From positions 1 to 11,550 of the forward strand of contig CAIKGX010000082.1 in assembly GCA_903827075.1 (NCBI GenBank): a DNA stretch of 11,550 nucleotides, given 5' to 3'. Within the stretch, counting starts at the first letter, position 1. Every line of letters begins with the position of its first letter. Below the pieces are notes generated by a model. The model did not search any database and was not told where the DNA came from. It worked only from the letters and a program-made list of their open reading frames with translations. Both the position numbers and the translations under genes were made by a program. This stretch comes from an uncultured beta proteobacterium (GTDB lineage: Bacteria > Pseudomonadota > Gammaproteobacteria > Burkholderiales > Burkholderiaceae). Positions 6,698-11,550 of the stretch are shown here, in pieces.

Positions 6698-8244
6698 AGC
6701 CCACCCCCTGCTGCCAACTGAATATGCTCTTGATCCGAAAAATCGAACTTCTTCCCATTAATTTCCTGGGTAGACTCATGCCCTTTTCCTGCAACCAAAA
6801 CAACATCTCTTACATCTGCATGTCTTACTGCCGCCATAATGGCTGCAGCACGGTCGGCAATGGCCTGAACATTCTGAGAGGTAGGGCTCATGCCTGCCTT
6901 AATCATGGCGATGATGGCTTCTGGATCTTCTGATCTTGGGTTATCGCTAGTGATAATGACTTGATCGGCCAACATTTGTGCAAGATGTCCCATTTGTGAA
7001 CGTTTGCTGATATCACGATCACCGCCACAACCAAATACACACCAGACTTTTCCATTACGTTGATTGGCGATGGGGCGCAAAGCTAATAATGCTTTTTCTA
7101 AAGCATCCGGGGTATGAGCATAGTCAACCACGAGCAATGGGCCTTCTGTTCTTGAGTTCTTGTTTAATTGAATCAGCTCCATACGCCCAGGTACAGGGTG
7201 TAATTTAGACATACGGTCACTAGCTTGATCGTGATTTAATCCCTGGGTCAATAAAACTGTCCAAACAGCTAGACAATTACTCAAATTAAATTCACCGAGA
7301 ACAAAAACATGAATTGCATTCGATCCAACACCTTCATACTGAAAGACTGAATCGTATCCACTAGAGGTAAGCGCACTATCTTTTGCATAAATACGATGCA
7401 ATCGATCACCAAATTTTTCAAATCCTGCAAAGGCATCTTTACTTAAGGCATATGCCCAGACCTTGACTTGATCTTTAGCTAGCAATTGCATAGCTAACTC
7501 GCGACCAAATGGATCATCAAAATTAAAGACTGCATGCTCTAAGCCATCAAGCTGAAATAACTTCGCTTTTGCTTCTGCATAGTCAGCCATGCTGCCGTGA
7601 TAATCTAAATGATCTTGGGTCAAGTTAGTGAAAACTGCGCATTGGATATCCACACCGACGATGCGAGCTTGATCTAAAGCGTGTGACGAAATCTCGACTG
7701 CTACTGACTTAGCGCCAGCGTTTAGCAATTCTTTAAATTGGGTTTGCAAACGAGGTGCATCCGGAGTGGTATACCCCGTTTGCACCAATGCCCCTGGAAA
7801 ACCGGCGCCTAAAGTGCCCAAAACGGCAGCACGCTGGTTTACCTCATCAAGCGCCTGAGCAAGCCACTGGGTAATGCTAGTTTTTCCATTGGTTCCCGTT
7901 ACACCAATGACTTTTAAGTGCTTAGTGGGATATTCCAACCATTCTGCACAAAGCTTGCCAACACTTGCTGCAAGATCATCAACGGCAAAACATTGAGGGT
8001 GATCTAAAAGTTCTGCACTCATTCCCAGGGGGTCAAATACCACAGCACTTGCACCATTATTTAATGCAGAAGCAATAAATTCACGCCCGTCTCGTAACGC
8101 ACTACCATGCCCAACTGGATACGCAAAAAAGATATCTCCAGAGCAAATTTTCCGACTATCAGCACTCACATTGGCTGATGGTGGAACAATCCCACGCAAA
8201 TGGGCGATCAATTGATGGGGTTCAATTTTCATTGCCACGCTCAT
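6694..8244 (-). CDS. murE: UDP-N-acetylmuramoyl-L-alanyl-D-glutamate--2,6-diaminopimelate ligase
   Basis: MurE adds the third stem residue to UDP-MurNAc-L-Ala-D-Glu using ATP. The 516-residue protein shows the N-terminal domain with ADSRKICSGDIFFA (28-41), P-loop TGTNGKTS (116-123), YTTPDA (158-163), ISSHAL (185-190), TNLTQDHLDYHG (206-217), EAKAKLF (224-230, Lys226 matching the lysine that is carbamylated in E. coli MurE), HPVPGRME (349-356), DYAHTPDAL (374-382), DNPRSEDP (434-441) and GKGHE (486-490). The DNPR motif is the known mark of meso-diaminopimelate specificity, as opposed to lysine. The ATG at 8244 overlaps the ftsI stop (ATGA). An in-frame ATG four codons later (8232) is possible; neither has a convincing Shine-Dalgarno site, so translation probably depends on coupling to ftsI. 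Confidence 0.98.
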   Translation of the reverse strand: MSVAMKIEPHQLIAHLRGIVPPSANVSADSRKICSGDIFFAYPVGHGSALRDGREFIASALNNGASAVVFDPLGMSAELLDHPQCFAVDDLAASVGKLCAEWLEYPTKHLKVIGVTGTNGKTSITQWLAQALDEVNQRAAVLGTLGAGFPGALVQTGYTTPDAPRLQTQFKELLNAGAKSVAVEISSHALDQARIVGVDIQCAVFTNLTQDHLDYHGSMADYAEAKAKLFQLDGLEHAVFNFDDPFGRELAMQLLAKDQVKVWAYALSKDAFAGFEKFGDRLHRIYAKDSALTSSGYDSVFQYEGVGSNAIHVFVLGEFNLSNCLAVWTVLLTQGLNHDQASDRMSKLHPVPGRMELIQLNKNSRTEGPLLVVDYAHTPDALEKALLALRPIANQRNGKVWCVFGCGGDRDISKRSQMGHLAQMLADQVIITSDNPRSEDPEAIIAMIKAGMSPTSQNVQAIADRAAAIMAAVRHADVRDVVLVAGKGHESTQEINGKKFDFSDQEHIQLAAGGGL

Positions 8245-10013
8245 CTTTTTAAAGCCACTTGTTGCGTTTTCACTCCAGCGCCATGAATAACAGCAGGCAC
8301 CTCATCTTTTAATACCATTTGCTTCACATTCGAATCGGGCAGCACATTTAAAGTGCGCAGAGTTTCACTCACAATCGTTGAAAATACTGGGGCTGCAACA
8401 TCCCCACCATAGTGACTACCACCAGTAGGCTCATCAATCATGACTGCTACAACAATCCGAGGAGCGCTAATGGGAGCTAAGCCAGCAAAATAGGCGCGAT
8501 ATTTATTTCCGTAACCCTTACCAACCAACTTATGTGCAGTACCCGTTTTGCCACCAACACGATAACCTTCGGCCTGCGCTTTAATCGCTGTTCCACCAGG
8601 CTCAGTGACTGTCTCTAACATCGTGCGCATTTCAATCGCGGTCTTAGCAGACATGACTTTGGTACCTGGTTTAAATTCTGGGCTACGCTCAATTGTCAAC
8701 GGAACCAATTCACCATCTCGCGCAAACACGGTGTAAGCGCGTGCGACCTGAAAGAGGGATGCAGAAATACCATAGCCAAATGCAATACGGGCCTGATCTG
8801 TTGGCATCCATTTCTTATACGGATGAACGGTGCCAGCAACAGCTCCTGGAAATCCAATTTTTGGCGCCTGACCTAAACCAATAGAGGTATAAAAATTCCA
8901 CATCTCTTCAGCGGAAAGATTATTCATTGCAATCTTAGCCGTTCCAATATTGCTCGATTTTTGAATAATTTGAGCAACAGTGAGATTGCCATATGGATGC
9001 GTATCAGTAATAGGCTTAGGTCCGACTAAATATGAAGCACCGATCACCATATTGGTATTAGGTAGTACCGCTCCTTTTTCTAATGCGATAGAAATAGTGA
9101 ACGGCTTCATTGTTGAACCTGGCTCAAAGGTATCGGTCAACACTCGATTACGCAATTGCTCGCCATTGAGATTCTTGCGATCGTTGGGGTTATAGCTTGG
9201 GTAATTTGCTAAAGCTAAAATCTCACCTGTCTGCGTATCCAACACAACTGCGCCGCCAGCACTAGCGCGATGCTGCTCAACTGCACTTTTCACGGCGTTG
9301 TAAGCTAAAAACTGAATCTTGCTATCAATAGAGAGCTGTAGATCTTTACCGTTCTGGGGTAATTGCAAAATCGCAACATCTTCAACAACACGCCCCAAGC
9401 GATCGACAACAACACGGCGCTGACCCGGGTGACCGGCGAGATCCTTCTCGCGTGAAAGTTCCATGCCCTCTTGACCGCGATCTTCAACGTTTGTAAATCC
9501 AACGACGTGCGCCATGGCCTCGCCTTCTGGATAAAAACGACGGTATTCATTATTTAAACCAATTCCAGGAATCTCTAATTGCTTAATTTGTTGAGCTACT
9601 TCTGGGTCAACTTGACGCTTTAGGAAAATCTGCTTTCGGTCTTCACGCAATTTTCTACGTAATTCTGTTTCGCTAATTTGAAGTAGGCTTGCCAATCTAC
9701 GAACCTTGTCAGCGGACAAGTCATCTGGCACGGTGTCGTTATATGCAATCACTGATTTCGCCTCAAGACTGGTAGCGATAACCTGTCCATTGCGATCTAA
9801 TATTTTTCCACGAGAAGCTGGCAACTCTAACTCGCGCTGTGTTCCCCGCACACCCTTAGCTTCATAAAATGCATTCCCTGGACCTTGAATCCAGAATGCG
9901 CGAATCAAGAGAAGCATGAACACAAAGAACAACATAAAGAGCATCAAGCGTGACCGCCACATTGGCAGACGCAATACTAAATTCGGTGTAGTAGAAAAAC
10001 CTACATGCCTCAT
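8241..10013 (-). CDS. ftsI: Septal peptidoglycan transpeptidase FtsI (penicillin-binding protein 3)
   Basis: FtsI is the class B penicillin-binding protein that cross-links septal peptidoglycan in the periplasm, partnered with FtsW. The 590-residue protein has a short cytoplasmic N-terminus, one membrane anchor at about 21-43, and a pedestal domain beginning with RGKILDRNGQVIA (68-80). The transpeptidase domain has all three active-site motifs: S300-T-M-K303 within FEPGSTMKPF (catalytic Ser300), S353-S-N355, and KTGT (489-492). The FEPGSTMKPF context, single anchor and lack of a transglycosylase domain mark a class B enzyme, and the position between ftsL and murE points to FtsI rather than the elongation enzyme PBP2. 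The ATG at 10013 overlaps the ftsL stop by four bases and has AAGGAGG four bases upstream. No truncation or missing residue is seen. Confidence 0.98.
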   Translation of the reverse strand: MRHVGFSTTPNLVLRLPMWRSRLMLFMLFFVFMLLLIRAFWIQGPGNAFYEAKGVRGTQRELELPASRGKILDRNGQVIATSLEAKSVIAYNDTVPDDLSADKVRRLASLLQISETELRRKLREDRKQIFLKRQVDPEVAQQIKQLEIPGIGLNNEYRRFYPEGEAMAHVVGFTNVEDRGQEGMELSREKDLAGHPGQRRVVVDRLGRVVEDVAILQLPQNGKDLQLSIDSKIQFLAYNAVKSAVEQHRASAGGAVVLDTQTGEILALANYPSYNPNDRKNLNGEQLRNRVLTDTFEPGSTMKPFTISIALEKGAVLPNTNMVIGASYLVGPKPITDTHPYGNLTVAQIIQKSSNIGTAKIAMNNLSAEEMWNFYTSIGLGQAPKIGFPGAVAGTVHPYKKWMPTDQARIAFGYGISASLFQVARAYTVFARDGELVPLTIERSPEFKPGTKVMSAKTAIEMRTMLETVTEPGGTAIKAQAEGYRVGGKTGTAHKLVGKGYGNKYRAYFAGLAPISAPRIVVAVMIDEPTGGSHYGGDVAAPVFSTIVSETLRTLNVLPDSNVKQMVLKDEVPAVIHGAGVKTQQVALKR

Positions 10014-10276
10014 CTGGCCTCCTTCAAGTACAAAGTACGCTCTGGAGAAATGGGAACCATATGCAATTGATTACGAGCAACATCTCGAATACGTGCTGAC
10101 TTCGATAAATTGCGCTGCTCATATTCTAAGCGCAGCCAATCTTGATTTAACTTCCGCTCATCAATTTGAGCACGCTCTAAAGCGATAAATAATTTACGTG
10201 CACGCTGTTGTGCTGCTACCAAGGACAGGGCACAAATCAATAATAAGGCTAGCAAAGTTAGAGTGGCGCGATTCAT
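10010..10276 (-). CDS. ftsL: Cell division protein FtsL
   Basis: FtsL is a small bitopic inner-membrane protein that, with FtsB and FtsQ, helps recruit and activate FtsW-FtsI at the septum. The 88-residue product has a very short cytoplasmic tail, one hydrophobic segment at about 4-22 (TLLALLLICALSLVAA), and a charged heptad-like region at about 25-60 that would form the periplasmic coiled coil. It ends with a short conserved-looking tail, ARNQLHMVPISPERTLYL (67-84). FtsL sequences diverge widely, so the call rests on size, topology, the tail and especially the position between rsmH and ftsI. The ATG at 10276 overlaps the rsmH stop (ATGA), with a GAGG about eight bases upstream; the stop overlaps the ftsI ATG. 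Confidence 0.93.
   Translation of the reverse strand: MNRATLTLLALLLICALSLVAAQQRARKLFIALERAQIDERKLNQDWLRLEYEQRNLSKSARIRDVARNQLHMVPISPERTLYLKEAR
10018..10024 (-). promoter_or_regulatory. Shine-Dalgarno site of ftsI
   Basis: On the minus strand this reads AAGGAGG, four bases before the ftsI ATG at 10013, inside the last codons of ftsL. It supports the start that overlaps the ftsL stop. Confidence 0.75.
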
Positions 10277-11223
10277 GTTAAAGCCTCTAAACGCTTTTCA
10301 GCTATGCGCATAATAGCTGAGCGCGCACGGGGATTTTCCTGCACCTCTTGCTCGCTTGGCTTTACACGACCGATAATTTCTAGAGCACTTTGCGGTAGAT
10401 CTTTTTCACGCACAGGTAAACCGCGCGGCACTTCAACCTTGGCATGCGATTGCAAAAACTGTTTCACAATACGATCTTCAAGAGAGTGAAAGCTAATCAC
10501 TGCCAAGCGTGCACCGGGCTTTAATAATGTTAGCGCAGCCTTGAGGCCTAACTCCAGATCTTCCAATTCACGATTAATAAAAATGCGCAAAGCTTGGAAT
10601 GTTCTCGTTGCAGGGTCCTGCCCAGCCTCTCTCGTACGAACCACGCTAGCAACCAAATTAGCTAGCTGAGTAGTAGTTTTAGGTGAGAGACCTTCTTCAC
10701 GCTTAGCCACAATAGCTTTCGCAATCTGAAATGCAAAACGCTCTTCTCCGTAAGTCTTAATCACGTGAGTAATTTCCTCTTGCGAAGCTTGCTCTAACCA
10801 CTGTGCAGCCGTTAAGCCATAATCTGTATTCATTCGCATATCGAGTGGCCCGTCGCGGCGAAAAGAAAACCCCCGATGCGCTTCGTCCACCTGTGGAGAG
10901 CTGATTCCCAAATCCAACAAAATGCCATCGACTGATTCGGGCTCTGCGTATTGATCCATCTGTGCAAAGCTGTTGTGCACAATCGTCAATCGTGGATCCT
11001 TTATTTTCTCGGCTACTGCTATCGCGTCCAAATCCTTGTCGAAAGAAAGTAGGCGTGCATTTAAATCGAGCTGAGCAAGCAATGCTTGAGTGTGTCCACC
11101 GCGACCAAATGTTCCATCGATCATCAAAATGCTGTTGGATGTATTTGAATGGTGTAGAAGCGGACCACTGATTAGTGCTGTCACCGCCTCGGCCAGTAAC
11201 ACTGGGCGATGAGTTATGTTCAT
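10273..11223 (-). CDS. rsmH: 16S rRNA (cytosine(1402)-N(4))-methyltransferase RsmH (MraW)
   Basis: RsmH uses S-adenosylmethionine to N4-methylate C1402 of 16S rRNA in the ribosomal decoding centre. The 316-residue product is of normal family length. Motifs seen are HRPVLLAEAV near the start (5-14), the SAM-binding IDGTFGRGGHT (35-45), LDLGISSPQ (103-111), GFSFRRDGPLDMRM (118-131), RTFQALRIFIN (207-217), ISFHSLEDRIVK (243-254) and NPRARSA (297-303) near the C-terminus. The ATG at 11223 follows the mraZ stop by 12 bases, with AGGGTG two bases upstream as a modest ribosome-binding site. The stop overlaps the ftsL start (ATGA). Its place just after mraZ is the usual one in the cluster. Confidence 0.98.
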   Translation of the reverse strand: MNITHRPVLLAEAVTALISGPLLHHSNTSNSILMIDGTFGRGGHTQALLAQLDLNARLLSFDKDLDAIAVAEKIKDPRLTIVHNSFAQMDQYAEPESVDGILLDLGISSPQVDEAHRGFSFRRDGPLDMRMNTDYGLTAAQWLEQASQEEITHVIKTYGEERFAFQIAKAIVAKREEGLSPKTTTQLANLVASVVRTREAGQDPATRTFQALRIFINRELEDLELGLKAALTLLKPGARLAVISFHSLEDRIVKQFLQSHAKVEVPRGLPVREKDLPQSALEIIGRVKPSEQEVQENPRARSAIMRIAEKRLEALT

Positions 11224-11235
11224 GGCACCCTGTCA

Positions 11236-11550
11236 TCAAAAATTAAATTGCTTCAGGGCTTCAGGCATGCCTTGCGCAATGGCAGCCTGTTCTTTTGTAG
11301 CGTAGGTTGCTGCATCCCACAACTCCAAGTGGCTCCCCATGCCGAGCAACATCACTTCTTTTTCAATGCCAGCTGCAGCACGTAACTCTGGACTCACTAA
11401 AATACGACCTGCTGAATCGAGATCTATCTCAGCAGCATTCCCAAGAAAAATTCTGCGCCACCAATGTGCATCCATTGGAAGTTGGGCCACCCTTGCTCGG
11501 AAGCTCTCCCACTCTGGTCTTGGGAAGAGCAGTAGGCATCCATCAGGGTG
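11236..11550 (-). CDS. mraZ: Transcriptional regulator MraZ, C-terminal 104 residues (5' end off the window)
   Basis: MraZ is a nucleoid-associated DNA-binding protein with two SpoVT/AbrB-like repeats; in E. coli it binds repeats upstream of its own operon and represses it. The open frame runs without a stop to the window edge. It begins HPDGCLLLFPRPEWESF, which lines up with the middle of E. coli MraZ (YHPCLLLYPLPEWE), so about 40 N-terminal residues, including the first DxxxR repeat, are missing. The second repeat is visible as DLDSAGRI (visible residues 43-50, DSAGR being the DxxxR signature), followed by SPELRAAAGIEKEVMLLG and LELWD. The GTG at 11490 is internal and is not the start, because conserved MraZ sequence continues upstream. 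The promoter and MraZ operator repeats would lie upstream, outside the window. Confidence 0.96.
   Translation of the reverse strand, partial: HPDGCLLLFPRPEWESFRARVAQLPMDAHWWRRIFLGNAAEIDLDSAGRILVSPELRAAAGIEKEVMLLGMGSHLELWDAATYATKEQAAIAQGMPEALKQFNF

Noticed and set aside
6420..6761. A 113-codon plus-strand open frame opposite the murE/murF junction.
   Set aside because: It lies opposite two intact Mur ligase genes and has low-complexity Ala/Ser/Thr composition typical of antisense shadows.
10757..11239. A 160-codon minus-strand open frame overlapping rsmH in another frame, beginning next to the mraZ stop.
   Set aside because: RsmH in the overlapping frame has every family motif, and the alternative product is rich in Ser, Arg and Trp with no recognisable domain. 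It is a shadow of rsmH.
11236..11490. Calling mraZ as a short 84-residue protein from the GTG at 11490.
   Set aside because: The frame stays open to the window edge and the upstream codons encode conserved MraZ sequence (HPDGCLLLFPRPEWE), so the gene is cut by the window and is not naturally short.
1..11550. Search by eye for CRISPR repeats, insertion sequences, tRNA or rRNA genes, terminators, riboswitches, defence genes or other cargo.
   Set aside because: Coding sequence of known dcw genes fills essentially the whole window, the only gaps are two of 12 bases, and no direct-repeat array, transposase or strong hairpin with a T-run was noticed.

Overview
The window is a continuous stretch of the bacterial division and cell wall (dcw) cluster, all on the minus strand. 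In transcription order (right to left) it holds: mraZ (5' part outside the window), rsmH (mraW), ftsL, ftsI, murE, murF, mraY, murD, ftsW, murG and murC (only the first 40 codons). This is the classical proteobacterial gene order also known from E. coli. No gene is inserted, missing or inverted, and no mobile element, CRISPR array, RNA gene or long non-coding gap is visible.

Organism: the proteins read as betaproteobacterial (Burkholderiales). MraY and MurD carry extra segments compared with E. coli, MurG has Burkholderia-like stretches (VVGGSLGAAALNE, FPYAIDDHQT), and MurE has the DNPR motif of enzymes that add meso-diaminopimelate, as expected for a Gram-negative. Base composition is moderate (somewhat below half G+C by eye), unlike high-GC Burkholderia or Ralstonia, so a low-GC freshwater member such as Polynucleobacter is the best guess. 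This is inference from remembered family features, not from a search.

Layout: the right end (about 10273-11550) has the regulator MraZ and the 16S rRNA methyltransferase RsmH. The middle right (8241-10276) has the divisome proteins FtsL and FtsI. The centre (2457-8244) has the cytoplasmic ligases MurE and MurF, the membrane transferase MraY and the ligase MurD. The left part (1-2460) has the polymerase FtsW, the lipid II synthase MurG and the start of MurC.

How they work together: MurC, MurD, MurE and MurF add L-Ala, D-Glu, meso-DAP and D-Ala-D-Ala in turn to UDP-MurNAc. MraY moves the product to undecaprenyl phosphate (lipid I) and MurG adds GlcNAc (lipid II). FtsW polymerises flipped lipid II at the septum, FtsI cross-links it, and FtsL helps control that pair. 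Seven of the ten gene junctions are 4-base start/stop overlaps, one is a 10-base overlap and two are 12-base gaps. This indicates one transcript with strong translational coupling, whose main promoter would lie upstream of mraZ outside the window. I see ordinary, intact core genes here and no sign of an undescribed system; the findings are small local points.
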